From NCBI GenBank assembly GCA_963738835.1, contig CAVTYH010000005.1, positions 434,001 to 498,000 on the forward strand: a DNA stretch of 64,000 nucleotides. Direction: 5' to 3'. Made by a program: the position numbers and the translations under genes. Under the pieces are notes generated by a model that was given only the letters and a program-made list of their open reading frames with translations, had not been told where the DNA came from and ran no database searches. The stretch comes from CAVTYH01 sp963738835. Its GTDB lineage: Bacteria > Planctomycetota > Planctomycetia > Pirellulales > JADZDJ01. Positions 54,903 to 62,610 of this stretch are shown here, piece by piece (positions within the stretch are counted from its first letter, which is position 1; every line of letters begins with the position of its first letter).

Positions 54903-55277
54903 ATGCCGGCCGAAGCCCAAGTTGAAAATCCGTCCGTGGAAGTGGTCGAGCCTGTGCCCGCGCGTCCCGCGACGAATCCACAGGAGCGCACAAAACCGAA
55001 ACGTCAACCGCACTACGCGGTCGTTCTGCACAACGACAACCTGAACGGCTTCGACTTTGTCATGGGCGTGCTTCGCAAAGTGTTCCATTATGGCCGGGTG
55101 AAAGCATTCACGCTGACCTTGAAAGCTCACACCGCGGGCCGCAGCATCGTTTGGTCCGGCGCGTTGGAAGTGGCCGAACTCAAAGCCGACCAGATCCGCT
55201 CTTGCGGCCCTGACCCGGAGGCAAAATCGAAGGGAGCCCTGGCCCTGCGCGTCAGCATCGAGCCGCTGCCGCAGTGA
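54903..55277 (+). CDS. clpS: ATP-dependent Clp protease adaptor ClpS
   Basis: 124 residues: a disordered Pro/Glu-rich N-terminal tail of about 35 residues, then the ClpS core with YAVVLHNDNLNGFDFVMGVL (the N-degron pocket, with Asn in place of the second Asp of the usual NDD) and HTAGRSIVWSGALEVAELKA. It delivers N-end-rule substrates to ClpA-type unfoldases. The end overlaps the convergent PEP-CTERM gene by 26 bases. Confidence 0.82.
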   Translation: MPAEAQVENPSVEVVEPVPARPATNPQERTKPKRQPHYAVVLHNDNLNGFDFVMGVLRKVFHYGRVKAFTLTLKAHTAGRSIVWSGALEVAELKADQIRSCGPDPEAKSKGALALRVSIEPLPQ

Positions 55278-55869
55278 GCGAGCGAACTCGTCGATGAATC
55301 ACGAGCAACGCCAGCCCACCAAACGCCAGCATGCCAAGGGTGGCTGGTTCTGGAACCGGTAGCAGAAATCCGCGAATCTCACCGCCGCCAAAGGTACTTG
55401 TATGAATGTTCAGATACGATTTGTCAGCGGCCAAGGCTGCGGCCAAGGCTGCCTCGGCCCCCGCGTTGGTGCCCCCGTTGGCCGTGACGTATGCCGGATT
55501 CCACGAGGACGATACCGTCAGATCAAGCGTGTTCTCATACGTCCCGCTGGTAACCCCCAAGGGAAACCCAGCGAAAGTTGGCGTTGTCGTGGCCACGCCT
55601 GCTGTGAGCACGCCAGGATCCACCGTCGGCGCATGAATGTGTGACGCGGTCGTTGTTCCGGTCAGCCCGCTGAACGTCACGGTGATATGCAGGCTGTGCA
55701 AAGCGTCGTTGTAATCGACCGTGGCGAATCCCGTTCCGGGAGAGGCATTGGCCGGCGACTCGCTGGGTCCATCAAGAATTGCGTCGTATTGAAAGAGCGT
55801 CGCCCGAGAAACTCCGGCCATACCTAATACAACGACGGCAAAAGCTGCCCATCCAAGAAGACGCGTCAT
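55252..55869 (-). CDS. CHRD-domain protein with PEP-CTERM sorting signal
   Basis: 205 residues from the ATG at 55869. Signal peptide LLGWAAFAVVVLGMAGVSRA. CHRD domain: LDGPSESPANASPGTGFATV, HITVTFSGLTGTTTASHIH, YLNIHTSTFGGGEIRGFL. C-terminal VPEPATLGMLAFGGLALLVI plus HRR is a standard PEP-CTERM tail, so the protein should be processed by an exosortase system (none in the window). Its last codons overlap clpS in the opposite direction. Confidence 0.87.
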   Translation of the reverse strand: MTRLLGWAAFAVVVLGMAGVSRATLFQYDAILDGPSESPANASPGTGFATVDYNDALHSLHITVTFSGLTGTTTASHIHAPTVDPGVLTAGVATTTPTFAGFPLGVTSGTYENTLDLTVSSSWNPAYVTANGGTNAGAEAALAAALAADKSYLNIHTSTFGGGEIRGFLLPVPEPATLGMLAFGGLALLVIHRRVRSLTAAAARC

Positions 55870-56098
55870 GGCAGTACTCCTATACAAAGATGGAAACCGA
55901 GCGTGTGCAACAGCGGTTCACATCGTCGCTGCAAATTCTGCTGCCGCCGCTCCCGTTTTCCCTATCCTGCCTTGCCGCTGCGAACATTGTCTAACAGCGC
56001 CGCTCGAATCGCAAGGATTTTACGGAATTCCTAACAAAAAGTTTTTTTTCCGAAAATTTCGTGCCGAGGGCTTCTTTCGCCACACCATCCTCGGCAAT

Positions 56099-56620
56099 TC
56101 AGCACGTTTTCCACTTCGTGTCGAGATGCGGATCGTACTCCGGCTGGTCATCATCGTCGTCATTAAGCGCCGCCAACTCTCGCTTCCTGCGAAGATACGT
56201 CGCAATCAGCAGCCCTACCACCAGCATGTACGCCGCGCCGCCAACAATGACGCCCACCCATGGGCTGCCCCGAGCCGCACTGAAAATTGCGGCCAGCACC
56301 GCGCAAATCGTGGTGCAGAGGAACAATTTGCGCAAGCTGAATTGCTGCACTTCGCGCAGCGCCTGCTCGTACCGTCCCTGGCGATCCTTTTGCCACTCGT
56401 CGATCACTGCCCGAGCGCGAAACGCATCTTCGGCCGCCGCCCACACGCGCGGCGCAGCCTGACTAACGGGAATTTCGCCCAGCGCTATCTGTAAATTCTC
56501 GCCAACCACCAGCGCCTCAATGCCAGCTTCATTCAGCAAGTCGCAAATCGCATCGGCTTCGAGCAAACTGCCGGCTGCGTAGACTTCCACGGGCGATGAA
56601 TTTGCCACGAGATTTCTCAA
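56099..56620 (-). CDS. DUF2007-like protein with two membrane helices
   Basis: 173 residues. N-terminal VEVYAAGSLLEADAICDLLN EAG... pattern matches the DUF2007 (putative signal transducing) module (about residues 10-70), followed by two hydrophobic segments (KLFLCTTICAVLAAIFSA and WVGVIVGGAAYMLVVGLLIA) and an acidic tail. Function unknown. Confidence 0.65.
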   Translation of the reverse strand: MRNLVANSSPVEVYAAGSLLEADAICDLLNEAGIEALVVGENLQIALGEIPVSQAAPRVWAAAEDAFRARAVIDEWQKDRQGRYEQALREVQQFSLRKLFLCTTICAVLAAIFSAARGSPWVGVIVGGAAYMLVVGLLIATYLRRKRELAALNDDDDDQPEYDPHLDTKWKTC

Positions 56621-57001
56621 TCAGAAGTGACCGGGTTGCTTAGCAAAACTACCACAACGACACGACGAGCACCACGAAACATTGGCCGAAAGCCGTCGTG
56701 TTCGTTGTGTCGTCGTGGTTATGCAAATTGTCGGAAAGCATCACTGCGTATTCTAGTTCTACTTCGTGTCGATGTGTGGATTCTCCCTACCACCGATCGC
56801 GAAACTGGGCAGCTGTAAGCATGGGAGCGAATGAAAGGCTTTAAGTCCACCGGGGTATCGGGGTGCCACTGCTGGCTTGCCCAGCAGTGATTGTGGTTTC
56901 CGTCATGGTAGGTATCTGAACTTCGACTGCGACAATTCTGCACATCCGACTGCAAGCCGGGAATATCGCTTGCAGAATCACTTGACAATCACAACTCTGT
57001 G
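56621..57001. repeat. Repeat-rich gap: acgacacgacga inverted repeat and hairpin repeat
   Basis: Imperfect 24-base inverted arms at 56651-56674 and 56696-56719 (about 20 of 24 pair), built on ACGACACGACGA. A full copy of the GGGTGCCACTGCTGGCTTGC hairpin repeat is at 56861-56889. No gene seen. Confidence 0.65.
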
Positions 57002-57238
57002 CTAAGTCACACCTGCTGGTATTTTGACTAGCGCGCAGTACTCTAGTGATTTATACTCGTCGACCTGACGATACCCCTCGGCATTCGACCATTCACGACC
57101 CTCATTAGGCAACACATTCACCACGTCGTACTGCGTATATCCTTCCGGTAAATTAAGCAGGTCTATCAGCAAATTTCCCGCCGCATGCACAAAGTTCGTC
57201 CCATCGGCCAATTCAACGACATAGATGTGATAGCCCAT
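57002..57238 (-). CDS. Small hypothetical protein, downstream partner of the interrupted ORF
   Basis: 78 residues, MGYHIYVVELADGTNFVHAA and ending SLEYCALVKIPAGVT. No recognised domain. It begins 24 bases after the stop of the IS-interrupted ORF (57263) on the same strand, so the two probably formed one transcript that the insertion now disrupts. Confidence 0.5.
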   Translation of the reverse strand: MGYHIYVVELADGTNFVHAAGNLLIDLLNLPEGYTQYDVVNVLPNEGREWSNAEGYRQVDEYKSLEYCALVKIPAGVT

Positions 57239-57453
57239 GCCTGATTCACCGGCGCGGTGAATTCAGCGCGAGAACGAGGCCGGCATGCGAAAGGGACACT
57301 CACGAATTTCGACCACTTGTTCCGGGTTTATCCAATTGCCTTTATCGCTGTATCGCTTGTTTTCCCACGCGAGGCTGACCATCTCCCCTAAACTTAATCC
57401 AGTGGCAGTGAGAGAATCCTGACAGGCTGCAGGCCCGGAAAGGATTCTTTCGT

Positions 57454-57732
57454 ATGAAGCAGCAGCGTCACAGTGTGGAGCAGATCATTGCCAAGCTACG
57501 GCGAGCAGACGTGGAGCTAGGCAAGGATCGGAAGGTTCCTGAAGTTTGCAAGCTGCTGGAGATCACAGAGCAGACCTACTATCGCTGGCGCCAGAAGTAT
57601 GGCGGCATGGCGCCGACGATGGCCAAGGAGATGAAAGCTTTGCAGCAGGAGAATTCCCGGTTGAAGAAGGTGGTGGCGAACCAGGCCTTGGACATGGAGA
57701 TCTTGCGGGAGGCCGCCCAGGGAAACTGGTGA
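57454..57732 (+). CDS. IS3-family transposase OrfA
   Basis: 92 residues. HTH region EQIIAKLRRADVELGKDRKV then EVCKLLEITEQTYYRWRQKY, followed by a leucine-zipper-like stretch (MKALQQENSRLKKVVANQAL). Its stop TGA overlaps the GTG of orfB (GTGA), so the second frame is made by coupling. Confidence 0.92.
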   Translation: MKQQRHSVEQIIAKLRRADVELGKDRKVPEVCKLLEITEQTYYRWRQKYGGMAPTMAKEMKALQQENSRLKKVVANQALDMEILREAAQGNW

Positions 57733-58662
57733 GCCCCGAACGGCGACGTCAAACGGTGGACGAGGTTCGTCGTCGTTTGGGGCCAGATCAAGTTTCGCAG
57801 CGCAGAGCTTGCCGGGTGCTGGGTCAACCACGGGGCACGCAACGCTATCAAGCTTGTCGCTCGGCTGACGAACCGTTACTGCTCGTAGCGATGCGCCGGC
57901 TGATTGGACAACGTCCACGTTTCGGTTGTCCCCGGATTCATGAACTGTTGTTAGCCCAGGGGTGGAATGTGAACCACAAACGTATCCATCGACTGTGGAA
58001 GCAGGAGCACCTCCAAGTGCCTGCGCAAACAGCAGCGTCGACGCCGTTTGCTTGGCAGCAGTGAGAACAGCTGTATTCGGCACCGGTCAGAACGGATCAA
58101 TCACGTGTGGTCGTACGACTTTCTGGTGGATCGCACCGAGGATGGTCGCCAATTGAAGCTGTTGGCCGTGATCGACGAGCACACCCGAGAGTGTTTGGCG
58201 TTGGAGGTATCCCGTTCGTTCACGGCGCAGAACGTAGTCGAGAATTTGCAGTATTTGTTTGCGGTGCGTGGTCGGCCGGAATATTTGCGCAGTGACAATG
58301 GACCAGAGTTCGTGGCTCGGGCCGTGCGTCGGTGGCTCGATCAAGCGGAGGTGAAGACTTTGTTTATCGCCAAGGGCAGTCCTTGGGAGAACGGTTACGT
58401 GGAGAGCTTCAACGGCAAGCTCCGCGATGAGCTGTTGAACCGGGAGCTGTTCCTGAGCTTGGACGAGGCACGGTGGGTGATCGATCGTTGGCGCTTGGAC
58501 TACAATCATCGCCGCATTCACAGTGCGTTGAATTACCAGACCCCTGCGGCATTCGCCGCCGCGTGTGCTACTCCGCTTCGGCCTACGGCCTTCGCTCCGC
58601 AGCACACGCGAACCCTTAACCCCGATTCTCTCACTGACCCTGGTACAAACATTGGGGGATAG
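57729..58662 (+). CDS. IS3-family transposase OrfB (DDE integrase, one indel)
   Basis: About 310 residues after correcting one extra base near 58024. HTH_21-like part (RRLIGQRPRFGCPRIHELLL), then the catalytic core: VWSYDFLVDRTEDGRQL (first Asp), YLRSDNGPEFVARAV (second Asp) and GSPWENGYVESFNGKLRDEL (Glu), with the K/R of the DDE(K) signature. The element may be inactive if the indel is real, but it looks like another read error. Confidence 0.9.
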
Positions 58663-58925
58663 TCAAGGCAATATTCGTAAGACTGTCCGTCAATCAGAGT
58701 GATCGAACAAGGTGTGCCCCAGACGCCCGGTTCAATTACATCGAGTTGTTGGAGAAATTTCGCTGATGCGCGGTTTATGGGTGGATAAGTTGGTGGCATA
58801 TCTGCATCAATATCCAAAACGACATCGGAAGTTCGTAAGATGCCAAATTTAAATGAAGTTAATCTAACGGACTCCAAATCGAAAGGCGACAGTCGATCAC
58901 AATTCAGCGAATGGAAATGAAACAA

Positions 58926-59749
58926 ATCTTACCCAGAGCGACGCTGCGCCGGGGCGGCTTGCTGGCCCTAGGCTGGCGTATAGCGGCCCTTTGGGCCTCC
59001 AGGCGATCTGTAGCACAACCGACAGTTGGGCCATCGAATTACCTTCAAATCGAGCACGTAACCCAAATATGCTCTTGCAGTTCAATCATATGTACACTAT
59101 ATTTGACGAATGAATAAATTATGTTGCCACAGAGTACGACGTCGCGGCAAGCGGCATATGCGGCCGGCAGGTCGCTGATGGTCCGACAGTGTTTTGTAAA
59201 ATTCCGGTACTTCCACAGCAACGGGTCCTATTCCGCTGATGTCCCATGCGTTTGCGTCACGGGAACAGCATATATAAGAGGCCCAACAACAAGAATGCAA
59301 ACGACAAAATTCGGCGAGTTTTGTCGGCGGCAGTTTGCGGGCGCTCGGCAATTGTCGAGCGGAAGTCCTGCGGTAGGCGACACAATCCAGAGTTTTTGTC
59401 GCCGATTATGGGGCCCCCACCGATTGCGACAAAATTGGGCCCACGACAAATGAGGCCGGAAATGCCGGAAAAACCTATGAAACGAGCAATGCAAAGATGT
59501 CACAACTTGGCCAAGCCGCCGGACAAAATTCGGCTGGCGCCGAGATGGTTGTCGTACCCTCGATCCGCCAGTACAACGGGAAGGCAGTTCAATAAATTCG
59601 AGATCGATCGTAACTGTTTCGTGATTGATTATTGGAAATTCTTTCGTCACTGGAATTTAGTCATTCGTCATTGATAAGCACACCCCTTCCCTTACGGTCG
59701 GGGCTTGCCATTTTCATTCCCCATTCACATTCCCCTTTGAATCGCCCCC
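58926..59749. other. Gene-poor region
   Basis: About 820 bases without a convincing gene. There are several tracts of CGGCGAGTTTTGTCGGCGG-type sequence and, near 59630-59672, an ATTCTTTCGTCACTGG / CATTCGTCATTG dispersed repeat. Frames on either strand show no domain. Confidence 0.5.
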
Positions 59750-60535
59750 ATGCCCAACATTCTTAAACAACAGTTGGCCGAAAATCGCATGCTCAAAGTT
59801 TTCACCGTCGGGCGGCTCTGCCATCCGGTGGTGATTGAAATGTTCGGCCTGGCAGGCGGGTACGATGCCTGCTGGCTCGATCAAGAGCACGTCGGGCTGA
59901 CGACCGAGCAGATAACCATGGCCGCCATCACCGCGCGGGCCAACAAACTTGGTTGCTTTACGCGCATTACCAACACGCACTATTCGGTGGTGACGCAAAG
60001 TTTGGAATCTGGCGTCGACGGCGTGATGGCAGCCCGTGTGATGGGCGCCGCCGATGCCGAGGAGTTTGTGCGCTGGTGCATGTTCGCCCCGCGCGGCTGG
60101 CGGGGTATGAACACTTCCGGGGCCGATGGCCATTACACCGGCAAGACCCTCTCGCAGTTGGTGGCCGACGGAAACCAGAACGTGTTTGTGAGCATTCAGA
60201 TTGAAACCCGCAGTGCGCTCGATCAGGCCGAAGCGATTGCGGCAATCGACGGGGTCGACTTGCTGTTCATCGGCCCGTCCGATTTATCGGCCGAGCTGGG
60301 TGCCATCGGTCAGCCGGCGCATCCGAAGGTGCTGGAAGCCGCCGAGCACGTAGATGCGGCCTGCAAGAAACATGGCAAAGTGTGGGGCACGATTGCCGTC
60401 GACCCGACGTTTGCCGATCGCTGCGCCGCGATGAGCCGCTGCAGGATGCTCACCTTCGGCAACGACTGCCGGGCGTTGCGCGATGGCATCGCCGCGGTAA
60501 AGAAGACTTTTGGGAAACAGTTTGGAGTTACCTAG
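59750..60535 (+). CDS. HpcH/HpaI aldolase/citrate lyase family protein
   Basis: 261 residues, class II aldolase-type TIM barrel. LDQEHVGLTTEQI (metal-site Glu-His), RITNTHYSVVTQSLESGVDG (substrate phosphate/carboxylate region), MAARVMGAADAEEFV, NVFVSIQIETRSALDQAEAI (second metal Glu) and LLFIGPSDLSAELG. Related enzymes cleave 2-keto-3-deoxy acids; the exact substrate is not predictable. Followed by a hairpin (CCCGAC 60536-60541 / GTCGGG 60545-60550) right after the stop. Confidence 0.85.
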   Translation: MPNILKQQLAENRMLKVFTVGRLCHPVVIEMFGLAGGYDACWLDQEHVGLTTEQITMAAITARANKLGCFTRITNTHYSVVTQSLESGVDGVMAARVMGAADAEEFVRWCMFAPRGWRGMNTSGADGHYTGKTLSQLVADGNQNVFVSIQIETRSALDQAEAIAAIDGVDLLFIGPSDLSAELGAIGQPAHPKVLEAAEHVDAACKKHGKVWGTIAVDPTFADRCAAMSRCRMLTFGNDCRALRDGIAAVKKTFGKQFGVT

Positions 60536-60550
60536 CCCGACCGTGTCGGG
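60536..60550 (+). repeat. Short GC hairpin after the aldolase gene
   Basis: CCCGACCGTGTCGGG, six-base arms and a three-base loop, starting at the base after the TAG; a related dyad is at 60791-60807. No T run follows, so it is a repeat or weak terminator. Confidence 0.5.
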
Positions 60551-60814
60551 CGGGAGTGCGGCTGGACATGACCATGCGGATTCTCAAACCCAGTGCGAAC
60601 ACTTGCACGACCTGCAACCGGCGAAACCCCGACCGACGCACTTGGGCTGCGAATTCATCTCGCCGCGGTTTTTGCCGGTTTTCCGCCGTTTTCGCCCATT
60701 TTTTGCGGTTTCGCCCGTTTTTCGGAATTTCGATGGATGAGCGCGTTCGTCGCCGATGGGGGCATGGAATTTAGCAGCGACGAACTCCCGACCGGCACGG
60801 TCGGACCATGTGCT

Positions 60815-61726
60815 TCACGGCAGCGGGTGGCGCTGGAAGAAATCCCACATCATGTGGTTGGCCGAGATGTCACGGGTGCAGCGGCCAAAGAGCTCGATGG
60901 GCATCGACCGGCCGGGCCAGGTGTGACCGCCCCCTTTGATTTCAATCAAGATCACTTCGCTGCCATCTTTGCCAGGGCCGTAAGTCAAGCGGCGCACGGT
61001 GGTGCCATCGTCGGCTTTATCGGGCAGCGATTCGATCTTCGGCTTCTCTGGGCAGCCGTCGAGTTTGCACCAAGTGCGGATGGTCTCGTCGACCGATTTC
61101 AGGCCGAGCAATTTTTCGGACGCGGTTTTCGGACCGTCGAACGGCACCAACTTGTCTTCGGTGCCGTGGAAGTGCAGCACAGGCACAGGCCGCTTGGGCT
61201 TGGGATCGTCGAACGACAGTGTGCCGGAGATGGGTGCGATGGCGGCAATGCGATCGGCCATTTCGGCGGCCAGTTTGTAGCACATCATGCCGCCGTTGGA
61301 GATGCCGGTGGCGTAGATGCGTTTGCGATCGGTGTTGGCAACCGTGGTCAAATCGTCGAGCACGGCGCCGATGAATTTCACATCGTCAGGCGGTTCACGG
61401 AGCCGCCTTTTCACCCAATCGCCCGCGTTCCAAAACAGCATGGTATCGCGCGGACCGGTGCCATTGGGGTAAACGGCGATGAAGTTCTTTTCATCGGCGG
61501 TGCTGTTCAGTCCGGAGTACGCCACGGTAATGGCGGCATTGGTCCACGCGCCGTGGAAGACCAGCACAACCGGCGTGGGCTGCTTGGGATCGTACTTCGG
61601 CGGAACATGCACCAGGTACGATCGTTCGCGCCCGCCAACTTGCAGTGTGCGGGTGTAATTACCAGGCGCAAGCGGTTCGGCGGCCGCACCAATCGCAAGC
61701 AGGCAGCAAACCAAAGCGGCGTTCAT
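60815..61726 (-). CDS. PHB depolymerase-family (LpqC-like) secreted esterase
   Basis: 303 residues from the ATG at 61726, with signal peptide MNAALVCCLLAIGAAA. Alpha/beta hydrolase: VVLVFHGAWTN (oxyanion region), nucleophile in YATGISNGGMMCYKLA (GxSxG), Asp in FHGTEDKLVPFDG, and His in KGGGHTWPG. The family includes polyhydroxybutyrate depolymerases and feruloyl/acetylxylan esterases; substrate not decided. A long opposite-strand frame over this gene is a shadow. Confidence 0.87.
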   Translation of the reverse strand: MNAALVCCLLAIGAAAEPLAPGNYTRTLQVGGRERSYLVHVPPKYDPKQPTPVVLVFHGAWTNAAITVAYSGLNSTADEKNFIAVYPNGTGPRDTMLFWNAGDWVKRRLREPPDDVKFIGAVLDDLTTVANTDRKRIYATGISNGGMMCYKLAAEMADRIAAIAPISGTLSFDDPKPKRPVPVLHFHGTEDKLVPFDGPKTASEKLLGLKSVDETIRTWCKLDGCPEKPKIESLPDKADDGTTVRRLTYGPGKDGSEVILIEIKGGGHTWPGRSMPIELFGRCTRDISANHMMWDFFQRHPLP

Positions 61727-61855
61727 GGCAGGCAAGCGAGTACAACGAGTTCGATGGAGCAAATCGGCAGCGGCAATATTCTATGTTGCAGTGAGCCGTG
61801 TGTCACATTGCCACGTGGCGGAGTTCTGCTGGCTGCTTTCTACCTTCCACGTTTC

Positions 61856-62188
61856 TCAGGCCGCTTTGCGAACTGCCGGCGATTGCCGAGTGGCTTTCAG
61901 CAAGTCGCCCATCGCCATGCGGACGACTTCCTCAGTAGCCCGTTTGCGAATGATTTGAGCCACAGCAAGTTTGAAGGTGGCGCGCTGCTGAAGCGATGCA
62001 ACTTCCTGCATCACCACCGCGGCGGAACGAGCCCGAATGTAGCCGCGTGCTTCCGGCAGGCTCATGCGATACATGGCCTGATCGAGCCGCAAGGCGATGC
62101 CGGCATGGCAGTTGCGGGCCACATCGACGGCCCACGCTATCACTTGTTGAGTCGAATCCGAGGGCCGAAACCAATTGCGAAGCCACAT
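61856..62188 (-). CDS. Hypothetical protein
   Basis: 110 residues from MWLRNWFRPSDSTQQVIAWA. Mostly alpha-helical, no membrane segment, with SLPEARGYIRARSAAVVMQE as the most distinctive part. No family recognised. Confidence 0.45.
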   Translation of the reverse strand: MWLRNWFRPSDSTQQVIAWAVDVARNCHAGIALRLDQAMYRMSLPEARGYIRARSAAVVMQEVASLQQRATFKLAVAQIIRKRATEEVVRMAMGDLLKATRQSPAVRKAA

Positions 62189-62516
62189 AGCAAGAATCCT
62201 TTCCACAATCGATGGAGTGGGCGCACGAACCCAACGCTTCACCAACAGCATCGTGATTTGCCGTGGGAACATTTAGTTTGCGAGCGAAAGGCAGCAGAAC
62301 GTACCCGATGCTGGCAGCGGGACGATCTGAACCCGCCGGCGATTCAAGTTGTCTTGCGGAATAGTCGATTTGTTGGGGAGAGACTCTACGACGCACAAGG
62401 CTTGACCGTCCAGCAGGGTTTTCCTAAGTTACCGAGATGCAAGCACGGCGGCTGTGTAACGTTTTACGGCAGTTGCCGCTACCGATGTGATCGAGGCAAA
62501 ACTCTCGAATTAAGCT
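62189..62516. other. Intergenic region before tRNA-Cys
   Basis: 328 bases; I see no gene, no clear promoter and no repeat of the families found elsewhere. Confidence 0.4.
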
Positions 62517-62587
62517 GGCCCGTCGCCAAGAGGCTAAGGCAGCGGATTGCAAATCCGCCATCGTCGGTTCGACTCCGACCGGCGCCT
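62517..62587 (+). tRNA. tRNA-Cys (GCA), one base short in the acceptor stem
   Basis: D-stem GCC...GGC, anticodon arm GCGGATTGCAAATCCGC with anticodon GCA, and T-arm GTCGGTTCGACTCCGAC are clear. The 3' acceptor strand is CGGCGCC, with T as discriminator and no encoded CCA. The 5' strand reads GGCCCG and pairs only if one G is restored (GGCGCCG), matching the single-base deletions or insertions seen in other genes here. The tyrosine recombinase gene ends 24 bases downstream. Confidence 0.9.
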
Positions 62588-62610
62588 CTTATCGCTGCTA
62601 GTCGCACTGA

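Larger units (their letters stand above)
57376..58665 (+). mobile_element. Complete IS3-family (IS407-like) insertion sequence
   Basis: 1290 bases, ends TG...CA. Terminal inverted repeats of about 43 bases at 57376-57418 and 58624-58665, sharing the inner GGCAGTGAGAGAATC / gattctctcactgacc block. Flanked by a 4-bp direct repeat AGGC at 57372-57375 and 58666-58669, as expected for this group. Carries orfA and orfB. The insertion is probably recent since the ends and duplication are exact. Confidence 0.93.
57263..58925 (-). pseudogene. Hypothetical ORF split by the IS407-like element
   Basis: If the IS (57376-58665) and one copy of its AGGC target duplication are removed, the 5' part (58925-58666) and the 3' part (57371-57263) join in frame to give 122 residues: a beginning FHFHSLNCDRLSPFDLESVR, junction GQSYEYCLAWENKRYSDKGN, and an ending FRMPASFSR. 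The only start in frame is TTG at 58925, with a stop two codons before it, so the true 5' end may be further away or shifted. Function unknown. Confidence 0.7.

Noticed and set aside
57720..57740. Programmed -1 frameshift between orfA and orfB
   Set aside because: The junction is a GTGA start-stop overlap and no A-rich slippery heptamer is seen; coupling by reinitiation explains it.
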